The notes: generated by a model from the sequence alone, not told the origin. Positions 1 through 8,961 are shown, counted from the stretch's first letter. The stretch is 23,395 bases of DNA from Tannerella sp. (GCA_031283785.1 JAITBC010000318.1:1-23395); one strand, 5' to 3'. Program-made: numbers and translations.

Positions 1-2
1 AC

Positions 3-1517
3 AGTTTTGGAAAACACAATATAGAAGCTCTGGGACTTTTTGAAGCGCGTTGGACGGAAGATAAAGTGACGACTACCAGTAAATCGGAATTTGACTTTCT
101 TATCCCCGAATTGAATTACGGTACATCAGACAAAACAAAATGGGGGATGGGAGGCTCATCTTCCAGTACTGCACAATATGGGGCTGTCGCAAGGTTAAGT
201 TATAACTTCGACCAGAAATATTTGATAGAGCTGGCAGGACGTTACGACGCCATTTACAAATATGCTCCGGGACGCAGAGGCGACTTTTTCCCTTCTGTTT
301 CATTAGGTTGGAGAATTTCCGAAGAATCGTTTATGGCTTCTTTGCGTGATAATTTAGACAATTTAAAATTGCGCGCTTCGTATGGAAAATCCGGTAATCC
401 TGTGGGTAATGCGTATGCTTACATGTCTTCTTATTCTATCGGTAACAGCTATCTGTGGGGACAGAACGGCGTCAGGGAACAGGGGATATACAGTACTGTG
501 GAGTCAAATCCTAACCTTACATGGGAAACTGTCTGGAAAACCGACCTCGGATTCGACCTCAACGTATGGAAAGGATTACTGGGATTGGAATTTGACTGGT
601 ATCACGAAAAACGTAACGACAAGATTCTTGCCCCAAATGCGCAGGTGCCGGTAGAATACGGAGTCAGTCTGGCCGACGAAAATGCTGGTATAGACGCTCG
701 TTGGGGCATAGATATCACCGTAAACAACCGTACTGAAATTGCAAAAGACTTGAGCCTGCAAAATTCTGTCGTGTTTAGTTTTACCGATCATCAGTTGATT
801 GAAAATCACGAAAATCAAGGCACGTTATATAATCTCCGCAGACGTCAGACAGGACTTGCTTCGGGACAAATATGGGGATATAAATCTGCCGGTTTGTTTG
901 CCGACGAAGAGGACGTCCGCAACTGGGCATTTCAGGATGCAGGAACCATGCCGGGAGATATCAAGTATGTCGATATCAATGGAGATGGAAAGATCGACAG
1001 CGAAGATATCGTGCATATAGGACGTTCAAGGATTCCTCAGATCATGTGGGGATACAATCTGAATGTCAGATGGAAAGGTTTCGATCTTGGCGTCTTTTTT
1101 CAGGGCACCGGACGGTCGAACTACTATCTTGGTACTGCCGACCGCGGAGTGCGAAGACCTTTTGCCGACGGGAAAGCCCGTATTGAACATTCTAAATCGT
1201 GGACAACCGACAACCCGAATCCCAATGCGGAATTTCCGCGTTTGCGCTCAAGTAATTTTGCAATGAACTATGCGGCATCCGATTTCTGGGTCATCAATTC
1301 CTCCTATATCAAACTTAAATCCGTAGACGTCGGCTATTCATTCAACCCGGAGCTGATAAAGAAAGCGGGAATGACCGACTTGCGTATAAATGCCAATTTC
1401 TATAACGTGTGGACAATCTTTTCTAAAGCATCCAAGGATTTCGATCCGGAAGTTCAGGATTTTTCAGCATACCCTCAACAATTTATTTCAACAATAGGAT
1501 TAACTGCCACTTTCTAA
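3..1517 (+). CDS. SusC/RagA-type TonB-dependent outer-membrane transporter, C-terminal part (5' end outside window)
   Basis: The reading frame is open from base 3 through the left edge, so this is the C-terminal ~504 residues of a protein normally about 1000 residues long; the signal peptide, carboxypeptidase-like domain, TonB box and plug are missing only because the window cuts them off. Visible are beta-barrel strands typical of SusC, a DxNxDGxIDxED calcium-loop-like segment (near base 970-1010) that is common in these transporters, and a C-terminus ending in an aromatic residue (LTATF), as expected of an outer-membrane beta-signal. SusC proteins import oligosaccharides bound by their SusD partner using TonB energy. 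The susD-like gene follows after 13 nt, so the two are co-transcribed. The GTG at 66 is internal, not a start. The family call is secure; the imported glycan is inferred from neighbours only. Confidence 0.95.
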   Translation, partial: SFGKHNIEALGLFEARWTEDKVTTTSKSEFDFLIPELNYGTSDKTKWGMGGSSSSTAQYGAVARLSYNFDQKYLIELAGRYDAIYKYAPGRRGDFFPSVSLGWRISEESFMASLRDNLDNLKLRASYGKSGNPVGNAYAYMSSYSIGNSYLWGQNGVREQGIYSTVESNPNLTWETVWKTDLGFDLNVWKGLLGLEFDWYHEKRNDKILAPNAQVPVEYGVSLADENAGIDARWGIDITVNNRTEIAKDLSLQNSVVFSFTDHQLIENHENQGTLYNLRRRQTGLASGQIWGYKSAGLFADEEDVRNWAFQDAGTMPGDIKYVDINGDGKIDSEDIVHIGRSRIPQIMWGYNLNVRWKGFDLGVFFQGTGRSNYYLGTADRGVRRPFADGKARIEHSKSWTTDNPNPNAEFPRLRSSNFAMNYAASDFWVINSSYIKLKSVDVGYSFNPELIKKAGMTDLRINANFYNVWTIFSKASKDFDPEVQDFSAYPQQFISTIGLTATF

Positions 1518-1530
1518 ATTCCGACAGAAA

Positions 1531-3318
1531 ATGAAAAAAGTATATTTAACATTAGTAATAAGTATCATCGCACTTGTGTTCGAATCGTGCGACGACTTTT
1601 TGGAAATTACGCCCAATGACAGGATTGCCGACAGCGGCGTGTGGGATAATTCCACAACCATCAAATTCTATATAAACGATGTATACCACAGCATCAACGG
1701 GCCGCTTTACATCTGGTCAAGCCGGAATGGGCGCGATAATATAGGCGGAGCGCCGGCTATATTCGATAATTTTATGACGGGAGATCTTTGGTATAACGGT
1801 GGAAACCTGTATACCTATTCGCAGTGGAACAAATCGACTAGCTTGGGGGCACTTATACGTTGGACGGACTGTTATACGAATATCCGGAAAATTAATAACG
1901 CCATTCGGGAACTCAGCGCTACGACCGTTTTACCTCAGGAATATAAGGAACGGTATTTGGGCGACATGTATTTCTGGCGGGCTATGCTTTATTTTGAACT
2001 TTTCCGTTTCTATGGAAAAGTGCCTGTCATTGACCATGCGCAAAACAGGCATGAGGAGGAAATATTTAATCCCCGCAACAGTGAGACGGAAGTAGTCGAT
2101 TTCTTTATTGGAGATTTTGAAAAAGCGATTGATTATTTACCCAAAGATATTCCGGCGGACGAACTCGGACGCGCCACGAAAGGAGCTGCTGTCGGAATGC
2201 TTTCTACAGCTTATCTTTATCTGGCCGGAGTGATGGAAGATATTATCGGATCGGACGCTAAGGAATACTACAGAAAAGCTTACGAAACCGCCGATATCCT
2301 TATAAACGGCGACTTGAAAGGTAAATACGATCTTTTCGGTAAAAATGCAACCGATAAGGGACAGGCATACCATGACTTGTTCATGGCGGCAAATGAATAC
2401 AATGAAGAAGTGATTTTTGATATTCAATTTATCGACGATGGCGTTGGCGTATCGGGAAACGATCGTCGCGGGCACGATCTTATGGGAGTGTCCCACCCGG
2501 GAAGTTACGGGCAAAATACGGATGGATCATACGGCGGTTGGGGACGTAATACGCCAACTCAAAATATGGTGGATGAATTTCGCATGGCCGATGGATCCCG
2601 TTTCGAATGGAACAACCCTGAACATGCTGCTAATCCATATAATAACCGTGAACCCCGCTTCTATGCTTCCATTCTCTATACCGGAGCGCCCTGGAGAGGA
2701 GATGTGATTTACGCGTCAACCAATAAACCAAATTCCGCAGGAACCGATCTGGTAGACAACGCTACCATGAAAAGGGGAACGAACTCTTACACTATGACGG
2801 GATACTATCTTAAAAAATTGATTGACCCGACTAAAAGGGGAGGAACGCCAAACAGATATGCCCCATTTGAAGGCTCGGATCAAAACCTGATTGTATTGCG
2901 ATATGCAGAAATATTATTAACGTATGCAGAAGCTAAAAACGAATATTCAGGCCCGGACCAGCAGGTTTACGAAACATTGAATGCAGTTCGTAACAGAGGT
3001 GGGTTACCTGACCTCGCCGGACTTGATCAAACAGGACTTAGAGAAGCTATAAGGGAAGAACGTCACATCGAACTCTGTTTTGAAAATAAACGTTATTTCG
3101 ATATCATGCGCTGGCGGAAAGGCCCCGAAATCATAGGAAAGGATGTGTACGGTATTGATATCATGTACGCAATGGTTGATGGCGTCCCTGTACCTTCTTT
3201 CACAAAGGTATTACTCGCTTCCAAATCTTTTGAAAGTCCTAAAAACTATTTGATGCCTATTCCCGACGCCGTGACAGGACGGAACCCTAACTTGCTTCCG
3301 AATAATCAGGGATGGTAA
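1531..3318 (+). CDS. SusD/RagB-family glycan-binding outer-membrane lipoprotein
   Basis: A 595-residue protein beginning with a lipoprotein signal peptide: MKK, a hydrophobic stretch, then Cys20 followed by DDFLEITP, the usual start of mature SusD proteins. The helical TPR-like body includes the WxxxYxxIRxxN-type segment near residues 110-125 and a C-terminal region with AEAKNEY, LNAVRNRGGLP and RHIELCFENKRYFDIMRW, all hallmark SusD/RagB blocks. SusD lipoproteins cap the SusC barrel on the cell surface and bind the incoming oligosaccharide. The gene starts 13 nt after the susC-like stop, the standard paired arrangement. It is diverged from the second SusD-like protein of the window (12173-13654), suggesting that each pair handles a different glycan or fragment. 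The precise ligand is unknown. Confidence 0.95.
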   Translation: MKKVYLTLVISIIALVFESCDDFLEITPNDRIADSGVWDNSTTIKFYINDVYHSINGPLYIWSSRNGRDNIGGAPAIFDNFMTGDLWYNGGNLYTYSQWNKSTSLGALIRWTDCYTNIRKINNAIRELSATTVLPQEYKERYLGDMYFWRAMLYFELFRFYGKVPVIDHAQNRHEEEIFNPRNSETEVVDFFIGDFEKAIDYLPKDIPADELGRATKGAAVGMLSTAYLYLAGVMEDIIGSDAKEYYRKAYETADILINGDLKGKYDLFGKNATDKGQAYHDLFMAANEYNEEVIFDIQFIDDGVGVSGNDRRGHDLMGVSHPGSYGQNTDGSYGGWGRNTPTQNMVDEFRMADGSRFEWNNPEHAANPYNNREPRFYASILYTGAPWRGDVIYASTNKPNSAGTDLVDNATMKRGTNSYTMTGYYLKKLIDPTKRGGTPNRYAPFEGSDQNLIVLRYAEILLTYAEAKNEYSGPDQQVYETLNAVRNRGGLPDLAGLDQTGLREAIREERHIELCFENKRYFDIMRWRKGPEIIGKDVYGIDIMYAMVDGVPVPSFTKVLLASKSFESPKNYLMPIPDAVTGRNPNLLPNNQGW

Positions 3319-3370
3319 TCAAATTTCACTTGAAAAACAATTTTAGTTTTGAATGTTAAATTATATGCAA

Positions 3371-3745
3371 ATGAAAAAAATGACTTATTTACTATTATCC
3401 GTTATGACGATTATCTCTTTCGGATGCAATGAAACGATAGATATTGAGATTCCTGAAAATTACGAAAAAGCGGATATAACCGGCATAACCGTTTATAATA
3501 CCACCGGAACATCCATATCGTCAACTGTCGCAATTACCGATTCCGACAAAGAAGTTCTGGTCACTCTCAGGACAGCAAATGATCTGACAAAACTGAAAGT
3601 CTCCCTCACCGTATCGCCCGGTTCGACCGTCGTACAACCATTAGGCGCCGGATACCTTGATTTCTCGAATCCCAGGACCGTTACGGTCGTTTCCCCCGGC
3701 AAATCTGTGAAAAATGAATGGAGCATACAAATTAAAAATCCATAA
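3371..3745 (+). CDS. Small PUL lipoprotein, Ig-like/DUF5018-type, putative surface glycan-binding protein
   Basis: I prefer the ATG at 3371 (MKKMTYLLLSVMTIISFGC, 124 aa) over the in-frame ATG at 3353, because it gives a compact lipoprotein signal ending at a lipobox cysteine (SFGC). The mature part is short and beta-rich, with the pattern ITGITVYNTTG, then DLTKLKVSLTVSPGSTVVQP, then DFSNPRTVTVVSPGK and a final WSIQIKN strand. This pattern recalls the single Ig-like repeats found in Bacteroidetes lipoproteins encoded beside susCD (DUF5018-like); the assignment is from memory of the pattern, not a search. In such operons this position is usually held by a surface glycan-binding protein. Its stop overlaps the start of the GH28 gene by one base (TAATG), implying translational coupling. 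A single domain is small for a binding protein, so an accessory role is possible. Confidence 0.6.
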   Translation: MKKMTYLLLSVMTIISFGCNETIDIEIPENYEKADITGITVYNTTGTSISSTVAITDSDKEVLVTLRTANDLTKLKVSLTVSPGSTVVQPLGAGYLDFSNPRTVTVVSPGKSVKNEWSIQIKNP

Positions 3746-5253
3746 TGAAACTATTTTATAACGATTCTATTATGATTCAAATTATTAAAAGCGCGTTGTT
3801 CCTGTTCATAATCCTTTGCGTGACTTCATGCGCCAACAACGACAATGTCATGAAAAAACACGGCATTGTCAATGACGGCAAGACGTTGAACACGAAAGCG
3901 CTGCAAAGCGCAATCGATGAATGTTCAAAAAACGGGGGCGGCACGGTGCGTCTTACGGAAGGAAAATATCTGACGGGGACGATCGTTTTAAAGGATAATG
4001 TAACGATTCATCTGGAAAAAGAAGCCGTTATTCTTGGTAGCCGCGATATTGCCGATTATCCCGGTATGGGCAGGAGGAAATCTTTGATTTTTGCCGAAAA
4101 TGCGGAAAATATTTCAATAACGGGAGAAGGTGAAATAAATGGTAACGGAGATGCTTTTACCCGTGAAAACAATGCGCCGAACCGTCCTACTTTGATACTT
4201 TTCTTCGATTGCAAAAAAGTAAGCGTAAATGGCGTCAAAATGACTGATTCCGGTTTCTGGACATTCCGGTTTGTCCGTTGTGACGGAGTGGATATCCATC
4301 ATGTGAACGTAACGGGGCATGCCAATTGGAATAACGACGGTTTTGACATTGAAAGCAGGAATGTGAGCATCTCCGACTGTATACTTGATACGGACGATGA
4401 TGCAATTTGCCTGAAAAGCGAGGACCCGGATTATGTTGTCGAAAATGTTACCGTGACGAATTGCAAACTGGCTTCCAACTGCAATTTCATTAAATTTGGA
4501 ACGGCCAGCGCCGGAGGCTTCCGCAATGTCAGCATATCCAATTGTACGTTGGGCAAGTGCAGTCAGTCTGCTTTTCGTTTCTGGGAACAAAAAGTTCCCG
4601 GAGTCAGCAGTCCGGTTACAGGAATAGCCGGAATTGCTCTTGAAGTAGTAGACGGAGGATTCATGGAAAATATTACCGTGTCGGATATTACGATGGAAGA
4701 TGTGCAAACGCCTGTTTTCATCCGTTTGGGAAGACGTAGAAATTCGGACAATTCTTACCTGAAAGATGTTCTCATCAAAAATATTGCCGCTTCTTCTGTC
4801 AGTTATATCGCAAGTTCCATTACAGGAGTTCCCGGTCTTATGGTCGAAAATGTGGAAATACGTGATATTGACCTGAAATTAAAAGCTGGGGGAAAAGTAT
4901 CCGATACAATGACGGAAGTCCCGGAAGTAGAAGACAAATATCCCGAAAACAGGATGTTTGGAACGATGCTTCCCGCTTATGGCTTTTACATACGCCATGC
5001 TAATAATATCTCATTTAATAACATCAAACTGTCGGCGGTCGGCGGACTTGAAGAACGCCATGCCATAGTTGCGGACGATGTTACGAACCTCAAGGTGGAA
5101 AATTCCGAAATCCAGTCTCCCGGCGGCAGCAAAGCCGTTTTACTTTTGACGTCGTGTAAAAAAATTAAATTGAACCATAATGTATACAGTAATCCGGATT
5201 CTGTTACGGCGGAGAAAAAAAATACTCCTGATTCGGAAGTTGAATTAAATTGA
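3745..5253 (+). CDS. GH28-family (polygalacturonase-like) lipoprotein
   Basis: A 502-residue protein. Met10 (base 3772) is an equally possible start; both give a lipoprotein signal ending VTSC (Cys29 in the long form). The rest is a right-handed beta-helix with many N-x-T/S-I-x-N-C turns. GH28 marks: NWNNDGFD near residues 194-201 (canonical NTD position), DTDDDAI at 215-221 (catalytic Asp pair), and a later IRLGRR segment where RIK is expected. The canonical GHG histidine position reads SNCNFIKFGT instead. GH28 enzymes hydrolyse galacturonic acid linkages in pectin, endo or exo; a surface or periplasmic exo-role is most likely in a SusCD operon. The start overlaps the previous stop by one base. 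The sequence is clearly paralogous to the GH28 domain at 15760-18204. Activity may differ from classical polygalacturonase. Confidence 0.85.
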   Translation: MKLFYNDSIMIQIIKSALFLFIILCVTSCANNDNVMKKHGIVNDGKTLNTKALQSAIDECSKNGGGTVRLTEGKYLTGTIVLKDNVTIHLEKEAVILGSRDIADYPGMGRRKSLIFAENAENISITGEGEINGNGDAFTRENNAPNRPTLILFFDCKKVSVNGVKMTDSGFWTFRFVRCDGVDIHHVNVTGHANWNNDGFDIESRNVSISDCILDTDDDAICLKSEDPDYVVENVTVTNCKLASNCNFIKFGTASAGGFRNVSISNCTLGKCSQSAFRFWEQKVPGVSSPVTGIAGIALEVVDGGFMENITVSDITMEDVQTPVFIRLGRRRNSDNSYLKDVLIKNIAASSVSYIASSITGVPGLMVENVEIRDIDLKLKAGGKVSDTMTEVPEVEDKYPENRMFGTMLPAYGFYIRHANNISFNNIKLSAVGGLEERHAIVADDVTNLKVENSEIQSPGGSKAVLLLTSCKKIKLNHNVYSNPDSVTAEKKNTPDSEVELN

Positions 5254-5285
5254 GAATATCCGTTTTTAATGTTAAAATAAAGTAT

Positions 5286-8003
5286 ATGAGGAATTTATTA
5301 AGTTCGATTCTGTTTTTTATTATCCCTTTTATGGTGAAAGGCGATATAATAAATTACGCCGCGGATAACAGGTATATTCGACTTGACTCTAAAGATGTTC
5401 ATCAGGGTGCATACGAATGGAAAATGATAAAATCAGGCGATGCAACCGCTTCTGCCGAGAAACTTTCCATGCCCGGGTTTGATGCCGAAGGATGGTTGAC
5501 AGCCATTGTCCCGGGCACAGTACTCAATTCATTAGCGTACAATAAGGAATATCCCGAACCATATTATGGGGTCAATAATAAACTGGAATCGAACTTGATA
5601 CCGGATATCTCCGTTGCCGGTCGGGGTTTTTACACCTACTGGTTTCGGACGGAATTTGAAATTCCGTCTTCATTCAAAAATAAAAATATATGGATACGTC
5701 CGGAAGGTATTAATTACAGGGCGGAAATATGGATAAACGGGAATCTGGTCGGCGTCATGACCGGCATGTTTATAAGCGACTGTATTGACGTTACCGAATT
5801 TGCGAAAGCAGGAGAAATAAATGCTATTGCCATTAAGGTATATCCCGTAGACAATCCCGGCACAACTAAGCCCAAGAGATGGGGCGCTGCGGGAGAATTT
5901 CATAATGGCGGCGACGGAAGTATCGGGTTAAACACAACGATGTTGATGTCTGTCGGTTGGGATTTTACATTCATGGATGGCATTCGCGACCGGAACACGG
6001 GCGTTTGGAAAAGTATTTTGTTGTATTCTACCGGGAAGATTGCTATGAAGCATCCGTTTGTCAGGTCAGAGTTGACAAAGCCTGATTACGACATGGCACA
6101 GGAATCTGTATCCGTGGAAATCGTCAATACGGCGACGTCCATGGATACGGTGACTTGTATAGTGAAAGGTGAAATCAGAGGGGAAAACATTTGTTTTGAA
6201 AAACCTGTCCGCATCTTGCGGGGGGAAAATTTAACCGTAACTTTTACTCCTGACGAATTTCCGCAACTCGTCATTCGCAATCCGCGTTTGTGGTGGCCGG
6301 TAAATAAGGGGTCGCAAGAATTATATGAACTGAAAATGACGGTTTCCGTCAATGGTGATGTCTCCGATTCCGTGAAAACGAAATTCGGCCTCAGGGAAGT
6401 CGTTTCAGATACGAACACTCCCGATAAATCGAGGGTGTTCTATGTGAACGGGCGCCGTCTGTTTATACGTGGGACAAACTGGATACCGGAAGCTATGCTG
6501 CGTAATTCGGATGAACGTACATACGCCGAATTGCGGTATACGCGTCAGTCGGGTATCAACATGATCAGGATGTGGGGCGGTGGAATTGCCGAATCGGATT
6601 ATTTCTTTCAACTTTGCGACGAACTGGGGCTACTGGTATGGCAGGAATTTTGGATGACAGGCGACACCCGTCATCCTCGCGATAAAGCCGTTTATATGAG
6701 CAATGTCGAATCGACCGTAAAGAGAATCAGGAATCATCCTTCGCTGGTTTATTATGTCGCTTCAAACGAAAGTTCGGAAGTGACGGGAACGCGCGAACTA
6801 TTAGCGGTGCTGGATGGAACGCGAGGCTACCAGATGCAGTCGGAGTGCGATGGTATACATGACGGAAGTCCGTACAAACAGGTAAATCCCATGCAGCATT
6901 ACGAAAATACGGCATCAGCCAGAGGCAGTCGCGTGGATGGGTTTAACCCCGAATACGGCGCGCCTACTTTACCCGTAGTAGAAATTCTCCGCGAAATGAT
7001 GGATGAGAAAGATTTATGGCCTGTCAACAGAGATGTATGGGATTATTTGGATGGAAACGGATTTCACTTGATGTCGACGATGTATAAAGACTTGGTCGAC
7101 AACTATGGACAGTCTGCATCCATAGACGAGTTTGCGCAAAAAGCGCAATTTGTCGGAGCAATTAATTCCAAGAGCATCTGGGAAGTATGGAATTATAATA
7201 AACTGGATTATGGAGACAGGTTTGCATCAGGGTTGTTGTTCTGGTATCATAACTGTCCCGTCAGGCAAATATGCGCCCGGATGTGGGACTGGTCGCTGGA
7301 ACCTACGGCTTCACTGTATCACACGGCCAATTCGCTGGAACCTTTACACGCTCAATTCGACTATCTGAAAAATACGGTGTCTGTCGTAAATGATTATTTT
7401 AAGGATTTCAGGGATTATACGGTTACTGCTGAAATATACGACCTGAATTCAAAGAAAGTATATGAAAAATCGGCTAAAGTAACTCTTCTTTCCGACGCTG
7501 TGGCAAATGATGCGCTTACAATTCTGTTCCCTGAAAATCTTACCGGGGTGCATTTTATTAAATTGCGACTTGGAAACGAAAAAGGGGAAGAGGTGTCGTC
7601 TAATTTTTATTGGCGATCCAACGATAAATATTTAGGAAAAACAACACTGACAGGTCCGGCTTCTTCCGGCTTCGAAGATTTATTAGAACTGAAACAGGCT
7701 AAACTGAAAACATCTTATAAAACAAGGGAACAGGATAATAAATTTTTCGTCGACATCTTTATTAAAAACGTATCTTCATCAATCGCTTTTTTTAATCAAC
7801 TTCAACTTTTGGATCAGGAATCAAAACCTGTCCGGCCTTCATTTTATACAGATAATTTTTTTTCTCTGCTTCCGGGCGAAAGTAAGTCGGTAACCATCGA
7901 AACATCCGTCAAAAATTTGAAGGATAAAACGCCGACATTGGTCATAAAAGGTTGGAATATTAAAAAAAATAATATGCGACTCACGTCGGATGTGGGCACA
8001 TAA
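5286..8003 (+). CDS. GH2-family exo-beta-glycosidase (beta-mannosidase / exo-glucosaminidase-like)
   Basis: The frame is open back to a TTG at 5250 overlapping the GH28 stop, but the ATG at 5286 starts a normal signal peptide (MRNLLSSILFFIIPFMVKG), so I use it: 905 aa, periplasmic or secreted. Order of domains: N-terminal galactose-binding-like jelly roll (~30-230, with RGFYTYWFRTEF and IWINGNLVG), Ig-like domain (~235-370), TIM barrel (~375-700, beginning FYVNGRRLFIRGTNWIP and RMWGGGIAESDYF), then C-terminal beta domains. The acid/base is Glu495 in the SNES motif after RNHPSLVYYV; the nucleophile is probably Glu556 in NPEYGAPTLP. The layout resembles the mannosidase/exo-beta-D-glucosaminidase branch of GH2, but family 2 also contains beta-galactosidases, beta-glucuronidases and alpha-L-arabinopyranosidases, so the sugar is not determined. 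It is the last gene of the left operon. Confidence 0.88.
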   Translation: MRNLLSSILFFIIPFMVKGDIINYAADNRYIRLDSKDVHQGAYEWKMIKSGDATASAEKLSMPGFDAEGWLTAIVPGTVLNSLAYNKEYPEPYYGVNNKLESNLIPDISVAGRGFYTYWFRTEFEIPSSFKNKNIWIRPEGINYRAEIWINGNLVGVMTGMFISDCIDVTEFAKAGEINAIAIKVYPVDNPGTTKPKRWGAAGEFHNGGDGSIGLNTTMLMSVGWDFTFMDGIRDRNTGVWKSILLYSTGKIAMKHPFVRSELTKPDYDMAQESVSVEIVNTATSMDTVTCIVKGEIRGENICFEKPVRILRGENLTVTFTPDEFPQLVIRNPRLWWPVNKGSQELYELKMTVSVNGDVSDSVKTKFGLREVVSDTNTPDKSRVFYVNGRRLFIRGTNWIPEAMLRNSDERTYAELRYTRQSGINMIRMWGGGIAESDYFFQLCDELGLLVWQEFWMTGDTRHPRDKAVYMSNVESTVKRIRNHPSLVYYVASNESSEVTGTRELLAVLDGTRGYQMQSECDGIHDGSPYKQVNPMQHYENTASARGSRVDGFNPEYGAPTLPVVEILREMMDEKDLWPVNRDVWDYLDGNGFHLMSTMYKDLVDNYGQSASIDEFAQKAQFVGAINSKSIWEVWNYNKLDYGDRFASGLLFWYHNCPVRQICARMWDWSLEPTASLYHTANSLEPLHAQFDYLKNTVSVVNDYFKDFRDYTVTAEIYDLNSKKVYEKSAKVTLLSDAVANDALTILFPENLTGVHFIKLRLGNEKGEEVSSNFYWRSNDKYLGKTTLTGPASSGFEDLLELKQAKLKTSYKTREQDNKFFVDIFIKNVSSSIAFFNQLQLLDQESKPVRPSFYTDNFFSLLPGESKSVTIETSVKNLKDKTPTLVIKGWNIKKNNMRLTSDVGT

Positions 8004-8346
8004 ATTGGGGAAATACGATATCAGCGCAAATGAATGTTAACACAACTTGGCATGGCCGTTTACGTAACTGTCATGTAATTTACTGAGCGTACTATCTTCA
8101 CTCACGTTGCCTTCATGAAATTTACTTTTACAGCAGAAGCCTTTTTCGTCGGTCAGCAGCTCTAAGGAGAAGGCTTGGTTTCACAACTTCCATGCTGTTA
8201 TAGCTGTAAATTTAGCCGGAGTTTTTTATTTCTGCAATTCTTCCTTTATGTTTATTTTCAATTGATTATATGTGACCTTTTTTTCTTCCTTAATCGCTGG
8301 GATAAATACCCTAATTAAATTTCCCTGCATTTTTTTTGCAAAAAAG

Positions 8347-8376
8347 TTGCAACTGTAAAAAAAAGATTTTATCTTG
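8347..8376 (+). promoter_or_regulatory. Bacteroidetes-type promoter, TTG-N20-TATCTTG
   Basis: TTG at 8347-8349 and TATCTTG at 8370-8376 are separated by 20 bases, matching the Bacteroidetes sigma-ABfr pattern (TTG about 20 nt before TAnnTTTG) with one missing T in the -7 element. Transcription would begin near 8383, about 36 nt before the ATG at 8419 and about 625 nt before the second susC. It is the best promoter I find upstream of the right operon, so it may drive a long leader, the short ORF, or both. Confidence 0.5.
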
Positions 8377-8418
8377 CGCCCGATTCTGAGAGTAGACGAA
8401 AAACTAATAATTAATATC

Positions 8419-8538
8419 ATGGCAAAACATCAGGCAAATCATAAGATTAGAAATGTTTTTGATACTATCTGTTTCCCCCTTTGTAAATATACGTTAATGG
8501 GGGGGGGGGGGGCAAAACCTTATGTAACAGTCGTTTAA
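8419..8538 (+). CDS. Short hypothetical ORF carrying a 14-G tract (39 aa; could extend to 8825 by frameshift)
   Basis: An ATG at 8419, about 43 nt after the -7 element of a good promoter, opens a 39-residue frame starting MAKHQANHKIRNVFDTICF. Codons 27-32 run into a homopolymer of 14 G (8499-8512), giving Gly4, and the frame stops at 8538. In the +1 frame the sequence stays open from the G tract to 8825, so a tract one G longer would give about 135 residues. I recognise no family in either form, and the longer product is rich in cysteine and arginine, unlike a normal secreted or cytosolic protein. It may be a gene remnant or simply non-coding DNA. Confidence 0.2.
   Translation: MAKHQANHKIRNVFDTICFPLCKYTLMGGGGAKPYVTVV
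8499..8512. repeat. Homopolymer tract of 14 G
   Basis: Fourteen consecutive G residues lie 122 nt downstream of a promoter-like element and about 500 nt upstream of the second susC start. Such tracts slip during replication and are also error-prone in sequencing, so the true length may vary. Confidence 0.95.
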
Positions 8539-8735
8539 CACTAAACAGCGTGTGCGGAGGCCACGCGCAAACAACCACGTCTCCGAAAGAAACAACCGTC
8601 TGCTGTCTTATTCCGGCAGAAGTGGGTGTATTTTTATTTCTTTCCGTTTTTCTGCAAAACATACAAAAGAGCGTTCCGCAAAAAGATACTACCTCTCTTT
8701 TTCGGTGTAACTACCGGAAAAGGGTAGAAATCTGC

Positions 8736-8807
8736 GTCTGTGATGAAAATCACGTCGTCAGCGCCGAACCCCGCGTTGTCCGTGGTGAAAATCATTACAG
8801 ACGCTCC
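8736..8807 (+). promoter_or_regulatory. Imperfect tandem direct repeat, 42-bp period, upstream of susC
   Basis: Two ~30-nt copies start at 8736 and 8778. They share the core GTCYGTGRTGAAAATCA and a later CAGCGCC/GACGCTCC part. The centre-to-centre distance of 42 bp is four helical turns, so both copies would face the same side of the DNA. Each core is also a short inverted repeat (GTGAT-GAAA-ATCAC in the first, with G:U-compatible changes in the second). AraC-type regulators such as the C-terminal domain of hybrid two-component systems typically bind direct repeats; this is a candidate operator for the gene at 21489-23395. No binding evidence exists. Confidence 0.35.
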
Positions 8808-8900
8808 ATATCACTATCACTATAAATTGTTTCACCCTTCAAATTTTACAACCTATGGAAAAGGAATAAAAAACAGCCATTCAGACCAGCTATGTCAACG

Positions 8901-8917
8901 TGCCGGCAAAGACGGCA
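8901..8917 (+). repeat. Short inverted repeat TGCCG-N7-CGGCA in the susC leader
   Basis: A 5-bp stem with a 7-nt loop (GCAAAGA), followed 9 nt later by a T-rich run (ATTTTTTAT). It could form a weak RNA hairpin in the leader of the second susC. The gap before the T run argues against a classical terminator. Confidence 0.25.
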
Positions 8918-8946
8918 TAAAATCCTATTTTTTATAAACAAAAATT

Positions 8947-8961
8947 GATGCATATCGCATC
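8947..8961. promoter_or_regulatory. Perfect inverted repeat GATGC-ATATC-GCATC, 46 nt before the susC start
   Basis: A 5-bp palindromic pair with a 5-nt centre lies just upstream of the second susC start codon. It could be a protein-binding half-site pair or a small leader hairpin. Its position near the translation start is suggestive, but a 5-bp stem may occur by chance. Confidence 0.25.

Noticed and set aside
4114..4707. 197-codon minus-strand frame within the GH28 gene
   Set aside because: The + strand carries clear GH28 motifs over the same bases; the minus frame shows only repetitive His/Ile/Asn patterns mirrored from the beta-helix repeats.
8465..8662. Minus-strand ORF with a run of prolines
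   Set aside because: The prolines come from the G homopolymer read in reverse; the rest has no recognisable feature.
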